Position numbers and translations under genes: made by a program
The notes under the pieces: generated by a model
Databases searched by the model: none
Told to the model about the DNA's origin: nothing
Seen by the model: only the letters and a program-made list of their open reading frames with translations
NCBI GenBank assembly: GCA_022712475.1
Contig: JALAGK010000522.1
Location: 1-10,493, forward strand
Direction: 5' to 3'
DNA from: Enterobacteriaceae bacterium
Lineage (GTDB): Bacteria; Pseudomonadota; Gammaproteobacteria; Enterobacterales; Enterobacteriaceae
Length of the DNA: 10,493 bases
Shown here: piece by piece, positions 1 through 7,606 of the stretch
Numbering within the stretch: position 1 is the stretch's first letter
Layout of the letters: every line of letters starts with the position of its first letter

Positions 1-1338
1 CCGCCCAATTATCCGGAGCGTGCTAACGGGGCGCGCCTCTTATTACGTAGTGGATTTCTAAATGATTTCCAGGCTGTGGGGAACAACGGGCAGGCGGTGT
101 TCGAATCCGCGCTGCAAATTCGCGAGGCGCTGAAGCTGCGCGGTATGGAGCTTGCCGCCAGTATTCTCGCTATCCCGCAGACCGATGACGCCAGCCAGCG
201 CGTGGACTGGTACGCGCCCGCAGGTAAGCGCGTGGTGTCGTGGATTGGTGCCGACGGCGATACTCGTCGGCGCGCGCTCAAACATCTTGAGCGCTGCCTT
301 GATGAAATTACCATGCTGAGCGAGCGCAGCCAACGGGCGGAAAAACCGGCGATTCGCCGCTTTGGTCTACTACTGGCGCGTGCGTTTATGTTCCCTGGCG
401 CGAACCACGTGTTTCTGGTTGATGGGCGCCCGGTAATCACCTTCTGGGGTTTTATCGCTCATCATCAGAAGGTGCCGGAAGATGCGCTCATTGGTTTGCG
501 TAGCGTTGCAGAGCCGGAGCCGGTGGTGTTTGCTGCACCTGAGCCACCGCCTGCGCCGGTTGTTGCGCCTGTTGTTGAAGAACCTGTCCCGATGGTCGAG
601 CCAGTGAACACTCAGGCTGCGCTCGCCACAACGCTTTATGAAGTTACCTCCTGTGTACCGGACGCGCCTGAAGAAGAGCAACCGGTGGTCATAACAAAGA
701 AAAAGCGCTCACGTAAAACACTCGTCGCTTGCGTAGTATTACTGGCATTGCCCGTTGTGGCCGCAGCGGCCTGGTATATTTACAGCGGGCAGACTGTTCA
801 GGAAGAGATAGCCATTGTTGAAGCCCCGGCAGTGAGCGAGCCCCAGTCCGCAGAGCCAGAGCCGGTAAAACGTGTCATGCCAGCGCTTGCGATGGCGCTG
901 CCATTGCAGGCCGCAACGGTGCCGGAGGTTCCGCCACCGCCGGGTGCGCTGGTGCTACCGGCTGATTCGCTAAAAGCGGGCTCAACACGTTTTCTTAACG
1001 GCAACTGGCAGCTCAATGGTGAAGCGAATGCTGCGATAGCGCAGCCGGACAAACTCCCGGCGCTGCGCTCGGTCACACTACAGATTAAAGATAATGAAGG
1101 CACGGCAACGCTGAACCTTGGCGGCAAACTGAGCTGTAAAGCGGACATTTTTTCAGGTCTGATGCCTTCTGGCGCGCTGATGGTGAAAAGCCGTGCGCGT
1201 GCGCGCTGTAGCGACGGCACCCGTTATCCAATGCCAGAAATTGCCTGCCGTCAGGGCGAAACAGGGGCAGCGCGCTGTGATGCGCGCTATGGTGAAGAAG
1301 AGGCAATGCCGATAACGTTTAAAAAGGTGGGTAAGTAA
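1..1338 (+). CDS. srfA: SrfA-family single-pass membrane protein (5' end outside window)
   Basis: The reading frame is open from base 1 with no stop, and the conserved-looking LLLRSG stretch (visible residues 13-18) lies upstream of the first in-frame GTG at 76. The true start is therefore left of the window; 445 residues are visible. Visible layout: an N-terminal globular part to about residue 165; a Pro/Glu/Val-rich linker about 169-205; a basic patch KKKRSRK at 233-239; one transmembrane helix about 241-262; a second Pro-rich linker about 274-322; and a C-terminal domain about 325-445 with four cysteines (379, 403, 416, 426) that could form two disulfides. The basic patch before the helix predicts a cytoplasmic N-terminus and a periplasmic C-terminus. 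It is the first gene of srfABC: srfB starts 3 nt after its stop. I recognise the family by this overall pattern and by its neighbours. Its molecular role is not established; anchoring SrfB and SrfC at the inner membrane is my inference. Confidence 0.85.
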   Translation, partial: PPNYPERANGARLLLRSGFLNDFQAVGNNGQAVFESALQIREALKLRGMELAASILAIPQTDDASQRVDWYAPAGKRVVSWIGADGDTRRRALKHLERCLDEITMLSERSQRAEKPAIRRFGLLLARAFMFPGANHVFLVDGRPVITFWGFIAHHQKVPEDALIGLRSVAEPEPVVFAAPEPPPAPVVAPVVEEPVPMVEPVNTQAALATTLYEVTSCVPDAPEEEQPVVITKKKRSRKTLVACVVLLALPVVAAAAWYIYSGQTVQEEIAIVEAPAVSEPQSAEPEPVKRVMPALAMALPLQAATVPEVPPPPGALVLPADSLKAGSTRFLNGNWQLNGEANAAIAQPDKLPALRSVTLQIKDNEGTATLNLGGKLSCKADIFSGLMPSGALMVKSRARARCSDGTRYPMPEIACRQGETGAARCDARYGEEEAMPITFKKVGK

Positions 1339-1341
1339 ACC

Positions 1342-4263
1342 ATGTTGGCGAACCTGTATCCTTACCGTCACAACGTCTCTCTGGTACGCGACAGCGGCAT
1401 CCAGTTCCTGGATTTTGGCCTGACGCCAACCGATAGCGCCTCACGCGGCTGTTTTGTGCGCAAAACCGCCAATGGCCCGCTGCTGCGCCTGGACTGGGAT
1501 GACGCCCGTCAGAAATTTACCTTGCCTGCCCATGACGGCAGCGCGCCAGAAGTGGTAGAGCCGGAAAGTCGTATCGCGCTCAGCCATTCACTGTCGCTGC
1601 TTGATGGCGAATGGCTGCCGCTGCCGGTACTGCGTGTCAGTGCCCAGCGCCGTTTTGCGCAGGGACCGGGCAACTGGGCACGCTTTCAGATTCGCGAGCT
1701 TGCCGAACCCGACGAGGCAGGCCATACACATCGTCTGACGCTGGCGCTGGATACCCGCATTGTGCCTGAAGAAGACGGTGCCGAGCTGCTGGCACCGGTA
1801 AGTAGCGATATTACTTTTGGCACCCGTTTTGCGCTGGCCTGGCATGATGATGAGCTGGCCGATTTTATTGACCAGGTGTGGGTTGATGGTTGGCTGCGTG
1901 ACAGTTTCAGTGTCGCAGCGGACGAGCGCGAGTCGCGTGCGGTGGGTGATATTCAGCAGGCGCTGAAGAAATTCGAATACCAGGCGCACTGGCTGAACCT
2001 GCTGGAGCTGTTTGGCGCTGAGCTGGCGATCCCTGAATTGCGGATCGTGGAAACCAGCGCGCAGACAACAGCGATCCCGGTTGATCTGGTGCTTGATGTG
2101 GGCAACACCCATACCTGCGGCATTCTGATTGAAGACCACGGTATTGGCGAAAGTGGCCTGCGTCACGCCGCGGAGCTGCGTGTGCGCTCGCCAGATGCGC
2201 CGCAGTATGTCAGCCCCTCGTTTTTCTCAAGCCGTCTGACCTTTGCGCGCGCTGACTTTGGCCGTCGTTTCTATTCGGTGGAAAGCGGGCGCGATGACGC
2301 GTTTGTCTGGCCGTCGCTGGTGCGTACTGGTGATGAGGCGTGCTTTCTTGCCGCACAGCGCCATGCCAGCACCGGTGCCTGTAGCCTGTCCAGCCCGCGT
2401 CGCTACCTGTGGGACTGCGAACCCGCGGCAAGGCCGTGGCGCTTTAGCAAAAACGGCGTGAGCGACGAGGCCGAAGCCATCGCCCAGCCGCTGATGATGC
2501 TGATGAACGATGAAGGTATCCCGCTTACTGAACTTTCAAGAGATGAACGCCTGCCGGTATTCTCTGCCGAATACAGCCGTAGCGCGCTGATGACCCAGCT
2601 GTTGTGTGAGCTACTGACTCAGGCGCTGAGCCAGATAAACAGTGTGGATAATCGCCTGAGTATGGGGCAGCCGGACGTGCCGCGACAGTTGCGTACGCTT
2701 ATCCTGACGCTGCCAACGGGGATGCCGGTGCGCGAGCGCGATATCTTCCGCCAGCGCATGGAAGAGGCGATTGGCATGGTCTGGCGCGCAATGGGCTGGC
2801 ACCCGGACGAGGTTGAGCCGTCGCGTGCCGTACCGCTGCCTGCGGTTGAAGCCGAATGGGACGAAGCCAGTTGTGGCCAGATGTTCTGGCTTTACAACGA
2901 AATCCAACAAAACTACGCCGGGCGTGCCGATGCATTGTTTGGGGCGCTGGCGCGGGCCAATGGCGGTGCCGAGCGCACGCTGCGTGTCGCCTCTATCGAT
3001 ATCGGCGGTGGCACCACCGATATGGCTGTGACTGAATACAGCCTGCGCGAAGACGACAGCCGCAGCGCTCGTATTACGCCGCGCCTGCTGTTCCGCGAAG
3101 GTTTTCGTATTGCGGGTGACGATATTCTGCTGGACGTGATTCGCCACAGCGTGCTCCCCGCGCTGGCAAATGCACTGCGCAACGGTGGTGTGCGGGATGT
3201 TGACGGTCTGATGAGCCGCCTGGCGGGCGACGCCACACACCTGGAATCTGGGGACACGCTGCGCCAGCAGATGACGCTGCAATATTTTATTCCACTGGGT
3301 AACGCCATTCTGGCGGCCTGGGAACAGTGCCGTCCCGACGACCGCCTGCCGGGTCTCGACAGGCTCGCGGGCGATATGTTGAGTCATAAGCTCTCGGCTG
3401 CACTGTGTGAAGACATTGCGAAACTGGTGCAACCGACATTGGCTGACGATGCGCCGACGTTTGATTTGATGGCGGTACCCGTGCAGGTGAACTTTAATGA
3501 ACTGCAACAGGCGGTACTGGAGCGCCGTTTTGCCATCGCCGCTCCGTTGCATGCGTTGTGTGAAGCGGTATCGTTTTACGACTGCGACGTGGTGTTGCTG
3601 ACTGGTCGCCCGATTGGGCTGCCCGGCGTGCAGGCGCTGCTGCGTTATCTGCAACCTGTGCCGGTAAACCGCATGGTGATGATGAACGATTATCCGGTAC
3701 ACGAATGGTATCCGTTTAATGGCCACCCGAAGTCCACCGCTGCCGTCGGCGCGATGTTGTTTAGCCTGTCACAGTCGCTGCGCCTGCCGGGCTTTTTGTT
3801 CCAGCCTTCCGGTATTCAGGCGTATTCCACAATTCGCTACCTTGGCGTTCTGGACGAGCACAACCGCCTGACAGACGACAATATCTGGTATCGCGATATT
3901 GATTTAGATAACCCGCGTGCGCGTCTGGACAGTGAAAAGACGTTTGCGATTCGTGGCAACGTGCGTCTGGGCTTTCGCCAGCTTGATAATGAGCGCTGGC
4001 CTGCCTCGCCGCTGTACACGCTGGCGATTGTCGACCCGAGCCTGACGATGGCCATTGCCAGCCAGGGGCCGCTCTATGTGCGCCTGGCGCTGCGACAGAA
4101 TGCCGAGCGCGACGGCGAAGCCTTTATGCTGGGTGAAGCGCGGCTTGCGGGCGGTGAGAAAGTCTCACTGGATAAACTTAGCCTGACGCTTAATACGTTA
4201 AGTGATTCGCGTGGCAATGTGTCTGACTACTGGATTGATAGCGGGAGCCTGTATAAAAAATGA
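1342..4263 (+). CDS. srfB: SrfB, actin/Hsp70-fold ATPase-like protein
   Basis: A 973-residue protein of the SrfB 'virulence factor' family. It shows the three hallmarks of the actin/Hsp70 ATPase fold in order: a phosphate-1 loop DVGNTHT (residues 252-258), a phosphate-2 loop DIGGGTTD (553-560), and an adenosine-type motif VVLLTGRPIGLPG (about 750-762). About 240 residues precede the ATPase core, and a C-terminal part follows from about residue 840; neither is recognised. There is no signal peptide or transmembrane helix, so it should be cytoplasmic. The ATG has an AAGGTGG ribosome-binding site at 1324-1330, overlapping the end of srfA, which fits an operon. Its stop overlaps the srfC start. 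In Salmonella srfABC was identified as SsrB-regulated and later reported under FlhDC control. ATP binding is strongly suggested by the motifs; the client and the output of the cycle are unknown. Confidence 0.92.
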   Translation: MLANLYPYRHNVSLVRDSGIQFLDFGLTPTDSASRGCFVRKTANGPLLRLDWDDARQKFTLPAHDGSAPEVVEPESRIALSHSLSLLDGEWLPLPVLRVSAQRRFAQGPGNWARFQIRELAEPDEAGHTHRLTLALDTRIVPEEDGAELLAPVSSDITFGTRFALAWHDDELADFIDQVWVDGWLRDSFSVAADERESRAVGDIQQALKKFEYQAHWLNLLELFGAELAIPELRIVETSAQTTAIPVDLVLDVGNTHTCGILIEDHGIGESGLRHAAELRVRSPDAPQYVSPSFFSSRLTFARADFGRRFYSVESGRDDAFVWPSLVRTGDEACFLAAQRHASTGACSLSSPRRYLWDCEPAARPWRFSKNGVSDEAEAIAQPLMMLMNDEGIPLTELSRDERLPVFSAEYSRSALMTQLLCELLTQALSQINSVDNRLSMGQPDVPRQLRTLILTLPTGMPVRERDIFRQRMEEAIGMVWRAMGWHPDEVEPSRAVPLPAVEAEWDEASCGQMFWLYNEIQQNYAGRADALFGALARANGGAERTLRVASIDIGGGTTDMAVTEYSLREDDSRSARITPRLLFREGFRIAGDDILLDVIRHSVLPALANALRNGGVRDVDGLMSRLAGDATHLESGDTLRQQMTLQYFIPLGNAILAAWEQCRPDDRLPGLDRLAGDMLSHKLSAALCEDIAKLVQPTLADDAPTFDLMAVPVQVNFNELQQAVLERRFAIAAPLHALCEAVSFYDCDVVLLTGRPIGLPGVQALLRYLQPVPVNRMVMMNDYPVHEWYPFNGHPKSTAAVGAMLFSLSQSLRLPGFLFQPSGIQAYSTIRYLGVLDEHNRLTDDNIWYRDIDLDNPRARLDSEKTFAIRGNVRLGFRQLDNERWPASPLYTLAIVDPSLTMAIASQGPLYVRLALRQNAERDGEAFMLGEARLAGGEKVSLDKLSLTLNTLSDSRGNVSDYWIDSGSLYKK

Positions 4264-6434
4264 GTGCCTCCATTTCACTGAATGCTGCCGTTTTTGACGC
4301 GCTGCGCCACTGGGTCAAGATCACGCGTCAGCAGGCACCTTTGCTGGATGATGTGGCCGATGGGATCCAGTTGCGCCTGTTACAGCTGCAGCGTCGCTTT
4401 ACGTATTGCGAAACCGCCGCCGCACAACTGCCGACGGTCGGCCTGTGGGGGCACAGTGCTCGCGGTAAGGCGCATCTGCGCGACAGGCTGGTCAGGCGTA
4501 CGCCAAATGATGCGGTGGATTTTCTTACGGCCCTTGCTGATGAGGGGCGTCAGGCGCAAATGGCGGTGCGATTTGGTCCGCGTAGCTGGCCGGAACAAGA
4601 AGGTTACCCGCTGTGCCTGATGCTGGTGAACGAAGGCGAACTGGTACAAATCTTCCTGCGCCATTATCTGGCAGGCGCGGGCATGCTGACGTTTGACGAG
4701 GCCGAGATGAGCCGTCGCCTTGATGAGGCGCGTCGTAGCTATGATAACGGTGAAAATAGCGGGATTGATGCAGGGCAGGTTGCTCAGCTGGCGGCAGAAT
4801 ATCGCCGTCTTGCCGGTGGTACGGCAAGCGTAACGGAATCAGAAACCTGGTTTCGCATGTCTGAGCAACTGCCGCAGCTTAGTGTCGCCCAGCGCGCACG
4901 CTGTTTTGCGCTACTGTGGGGCGACAACACAGCGCTGACTGCCCGCTGGCTGGCGCTGGCAACGTTGCTTCAACAGTTGGGCAATGCCCGCTATGTGTTG
5001 GCACCGGAACTGCTGGCCGTTGACCGGTTTCGTTTGCCGGCCAAAGATTTTCTCGCGCCAGACAGTAAGCTTCCCGGTGAGGCGGCAGCTATGGTTAGCG
5101 TTTGTCCGCTGGTGGTGGATGTCGTACAGGCGCCGGTTGCCGTACCACGCGTGCTGCTTTCTATGCTGTGTGCCGAAATGATGCTCAGCGCTACGCCGGA
5201 TGAGGCGCTGGTGCCGCTGAAAGTGCTCGATATTCCTGGGTTTCGCCGCGACGACGGACGTGACTGGTGCGTGAGTAAAAGTAATTTTCTTAGCGAACTG
5301 AACCGCCAGCGTTGCCGCCCGGATCTGCTGCTGGTTTGTCAGGCCGTTCTGGAGAGAAAAGATAACCAGGAGGTGGCCACCCGGCTCATCGACTGGATGC
5401 CAGCTGATGTAGAAAACCCGCGCGTGGTGTGGGCGATCACCCCGTTTGATGCTCGTTTTGACGTGACGTCAGGCGCGGAGAATAACGACAGTGCAGTGCA
5501 GAGCCTGCTCGACAGCACGCAGTATCCCTGGGGAGTATGCCAGGCGCTGACCGATAACGACACGCAGCGTATGGTGCGCTGGTTAAGCGAAACGCTGAGC
5601 GATGAAAACCGTGAGGTAGACGCACAACGTAACCACCAGGCGCTGGCAGCGCAGGTTTGTGAGTTGCTGCGCCGCTGGCTGTCGCCGCCGGGCGTGCATG
5701 ACGAACAGTGGCGTCAACCGCTCGAAGACATGTTGCGCACGTTACAGCAAAGTGCCGCAGAACATGGCACATTGCTCAATGCGCTGCTGCCACCCCGAAG
5801 TGCGCTCCAGCAATTATGGCAGCAGCATCCGCCCTCTCAGGAAACCACCCCGGGCTTATTTGACGCCGCCATTGATCTATTTTCTGAGCAGGCGCCGAGC
5901 GCACCGGCGCAGGAAGCCAGTCTGGCCGACTTTGAACATGCGGTACAGCGACTGTGGGTTAATCATCTGCGTCAGTGGGCAGAAAAAGAAAATGACGGTC
6001 TGAGCCTGTCGGCAGCACAGCGACGTACGCTGTGCGATATCCTGATAACCATGAGCTACCGCCTGGACTTGCCTGGCTTGTTCAGCAAAGTGTTGGCAGG
6101 TTGTGAGCGCAGCGCGCTGGCGGACAGCACCCGCGTGATGTCTGAGCTGAGCGATTTCATTACCTGGCTTGGCTACGTTGGGCAGGATGCTGCCTCCCGC
6201 CCTGCCAGCCGCTGGAACCCTGGCCATCCGGTGTTCTCGCTTGGCGTACGGGCGCGTAGCGACGAGCGTCTGACGAAGCTTGACGCAAACCCGGTACATG
6301 CCGCAACCAACTATGTGTACGACTGGCTGGTGGCGCTGTGGACCCGCGCGGTGGAGAATGTGAGTTATCGCCATCCGCTGGATGTTAGTCCGGAGGCCGG
6401 GCAAATGTTGAGAACACTGCTCGGTATGCGGTGA
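4260..6434 (+). CDS. srfC: SrfC, P-loop GTPase-like protein
   Basis: A 724-residue SrfC-family protein. The ATG overlaps the srfB stop in a 4-nt ATGA junction (4260-4263), which implies translational coupling and matched production. GTPase-like motifs appear in order: a G1/Walker A-like loop GHSARGKA (residues 64-71), a G3-like LDIPG (323-327), and a weak G4-like TPFD (394-397) at the end of a hydrophobic strand. The usual Ser/Thr after the P-loop lysine is Ala, so nucleotide chemistry may be altered. The region after about residue 400 looks largely helical and Leu/Gln/Arg-rich, as in large GTPases, but I cannot assign it to the dynamin family without a structure comparison. No signal peptide or membrane segment is seen. 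It is the last gene of srfABC and is followed by a terminator. It could act as a partner of SrfB at a membrane site set by SrfA; that is inference. Confidence 0.9.
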   Translation: MSASISLNAAVFDALRHWVKITRQQAPLLDDVADGIQLRLLQLQRRFTYCETAAAQLPTVGLWGHSARGKAHLRDRLVRRTPNDAVDFLTALADEGRQAQMAVRFGPRSWPEQEGYPLCLMLVNEGELVQIFLRHYLAGAGMLTFDEAEMSRRLDEARRSYDNGENSGIDAGQVAQLAAEYRRLAGGTASVTESETWFRMSEQLPQLSVAQRARCFALLWGDNTALTARWLALATLLQQLGNARYVLAPELLAVDRFRLPAKDFLAPDSKLPGEAAAMVSVCPLVVDVVQAPVAVPRVLLSMLCAEMMLSATPDEALVPLKVLDIPGFRRDDGRDWCVSKSNFLSELNRQRCRPDLLLVCQAVLERKDNQEVATRLIDWMPADVENPRVVWAITPFDARFDVTSGAENNDSAVQSLLDSTQYPWGVCQALTDNDTQRMVRWLSETLSDENREVDAQRNHQALAAQVCELLRRWLSPPGVHDEQWRQPLEDMLRTLQQSAAEHGTLLNALLPPRSALQQLWQQHPPSQETTPGLFDAAIDLFSEQAPSAPAQEASLADFEHAVQRLWVNHLRQWAEKENDGLSLSAAQRRTLCDILITMSYRLDLPGLFSKVLAGCERSALADSTRVMSELSDFITWLGYVGQDAASRPASRWNPGHPVFSLGVRARSDERLTKLDANPVHAATNYVYDWLVALWTRAVENVSYRHPLDVSPEAGQMLRTLLGMR

Positions 6435-6462
6435 GTGTTGGTATGAATGTTTGAGTAATAAG

Positions 6463-6488
6463 AAAGCCACTTTCGGGTGGCTTTTTTT
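6463..6488 (+). terminator. Rho-independent terminator of srfABC
   Basis: An 8-bp perfect stem (AAAGCCAC with GTGGCTTT) and a 6-nt loop TTTCGG sit 28 nt after the srfC stop. The right arm runs directly into a tract of seven T. It closes the srf operon and separates it from the AT-richer islet downstream. Confidence 0.9.
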
Positions 6489-6541
6489 ATGGCGTAAATT
6501 GAAACCGTTTAGAAAGGAATGGCTGATTCAATACGATTTAT

Positions 6542-7176
6542 GTGTTGGATTACAGAAGCACGCTTGATTTGATGGATTATGGGGAGCGGGTAGCTACCCT
6601 GGATCTTCTGAATACGATAAAGGGATATGAATACGTGCAAATGGAACATGTTCAGAAGAAAGAAGTCTCCTTACGTCTTATGACGCTCGGTGAGATAACA
6701 ATGGCTCAACGAGTATTCGCACACAGCATCACCTATAGCCGAGTCTGGATCCATTGTGACAGTTACTTTCCGCTGGGTTTACAGAGCGAGAATGTCGCTC
6801 CCAATGGGGAACTCTGGTATCGAAAAAAAGCCTACGAAACTGATTTTTCTGCGAACACTGTGTCGGATGAGAAAAAGCATGTTTTTATCCACGCGCTTGC
6901 GCATGTCTGGCAGCATCAGCACGAGCAGTGGGTAAGACCCGAGGACTTTTCAGTTGGGCAGCAAACTACTACTACGCGCTTGATAAAGAAAAACTGACCG
7001 ATTATTCCCTTGAGCAACAAGCTTCAGTGATTGCGGATTACTGGCTTATCCTGACGTACGGTATTCGTACATGGCTCTTTTTTCAGGTAAATGGGAGGCA
7101 GGGTAGATATCGGGGTCACGATGAGATGCGTGATATTCTGCCGCTGTATCGCAAAATTGTTACCGGGCGTGGTTGA
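6542..7176 (+). pseudogene. Frameshifted 'vgr-related' putative T6SS toxin-like gene
   Basis: Two overlapping frames together encode one protein of about 211 residues. The first runs from GTG 6542 and ends at 6997. The second carries the rest (WAANYYYALD, DYSLEQQ, ADYW) to the stop at 7174-7176. The switch is a -1 type change within about 6931-6937: restoring one A in 'gtaaga' gives WVKTRGLFSW and joins the frames. From memory, the repaired protein matches proteins annotated as vgr-related or Rhs/T6SS-associated, which contain a zinc-protease-like HExxHVWQ motif. Here the motif reads HALAHVWQ (residues 117-124), so the expected catalytic Glu is Ala. The start is unclear: the best Shine-Dalgarno-like AGAAAGGA (6511-6518) is 23 nt from the GTG and abuts an ATG at 6519 in another frame that stops soon after. 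Coding here is AT-richer than in the srf genes, which suggests acquisition. A sequencing error cannot be excluded as the cause of the frameshift. Confidence 0.75.
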
Positions 7177-7179
7177 GTG

Positions 7180-7557
7180 ATGACAAGGCTGTTACTGTTG
7201 TGCTCGTTTTTTCTTTTAGCGGGTTGCCCGAGGCCGGGGGATCGTTTACCCGATATGCAACTGTCTCAGGTTACGTTTGTCGGCAATCAGCCCTGCATCA
7301 CATACCCAGTTGCATCCGGCGATCGCATAACGTCAATTCAGATTGGCAGCACTGATAGCGACAGCTTTCGCCAGATGTTTGATGAAAATCCGCTGTATCC
7401 CGCCAGTGGTGATTGCCTGCCAACCTTTAGCTACCGCTTTGAAGCAAACAAAAGCTATACGGTTTATTACAGCCTTGATAATGACAACCGCGTGCGGCAA
7501 AAAATCATTGAGGTACATTTCACTATTGCGCCTCGGGGTGCTGAAGTTCGCCCATAA
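7180..7557 (+). CDS. Putative T6SS immunity-type periplasmic lipoprotein
   Basis: A 125-residue lipoprotein precursor. It has a short signal peptide (residues 1-15: a single Arg, then a hydrophobic core) ending in the lipobox LLAGC, with Cys16 as the lipidated residue. Pro at +2 is not the inner-membrane retention Asp, so outer-membrane sorting is expected. The mature part is small and rich in predicted beta-strands, with two cysteines (39 and 79) that could form a disulfide. I chose the ATG at 7180; a GTG at 7177 would add one residue. The start lies 3 nt after the stop of the broken toxin-like gene, so the two were probably co-transcribed. Size, lipobox and position match proteins annotated as putative T6SS immunity periplasmic lipoproteins, which usually follow vgr-related genes. 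That family call is from memory and context; the immunity function is inferred. The frame is intact although its neighbour is broken. Confidence 0.75.
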   Translation: MTRLLLLCSFFLLAGCPRPGDRLPDMQLSQVTFVGNQPCITYPVASGDRITSIQIGSTDSDSFRQMFDENPLYPASGDCLPTFSYRFEANKSYTVYYSLDNDNRVRQKIIEVHFTIAPRGAEVRP

Positions 7558-7582
7558 AAAAGCCAGGCTTTGGCCTGGCTTT
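7556..7582 (-). terminator. Convergent terminator, mainly for the chemoreceptor gene
   Basis: A perfect stem, AAAGCCAGGC with GCCTGGCTTT (7559-7568 and 7573-7582), has a 4-nt TTTG loop. On the minus strand the stem is followed by six T (complement of A at 7556-7561), a strong terminator for the chemoreceptor that ends at 7607. On the plus strand it is followed by only TTT (7580-7582, shared with the stem) and then GGG, so it is weaker there. It overlaps the lipoprotein stop codon. Confidence 0.88.
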
Positions 7583-7606
7583 GGGTTATTAACGCAATCG
7601 GAAGGT

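Noticed and set aside
2611..3726. A 371-codon open frame on the minus strand inside srfB
   Set aside because: It lies wholly opposite srfB, which has clear ATPase motifs. The predicted protein is rich in His, Arg and Gln with no recognisable domain, typical of an antisense shadow in GC-rich coding DNA.
5877..6470. A 197-codon open frame on the minus strand over the end of srfC
   Set aside because: It overlaps srfC and the terminator hairpin, has low-complexity composition, and no supporting ribosome-binding site.
6496..6540. A sigma-70 promoter for the toxin-like gene
   Set aside because: TTGAAA at 6499-6504 could be a -35, but no acceptable -10 lies 16-18 nt downstream; the TACGAT at 6532 is too far.
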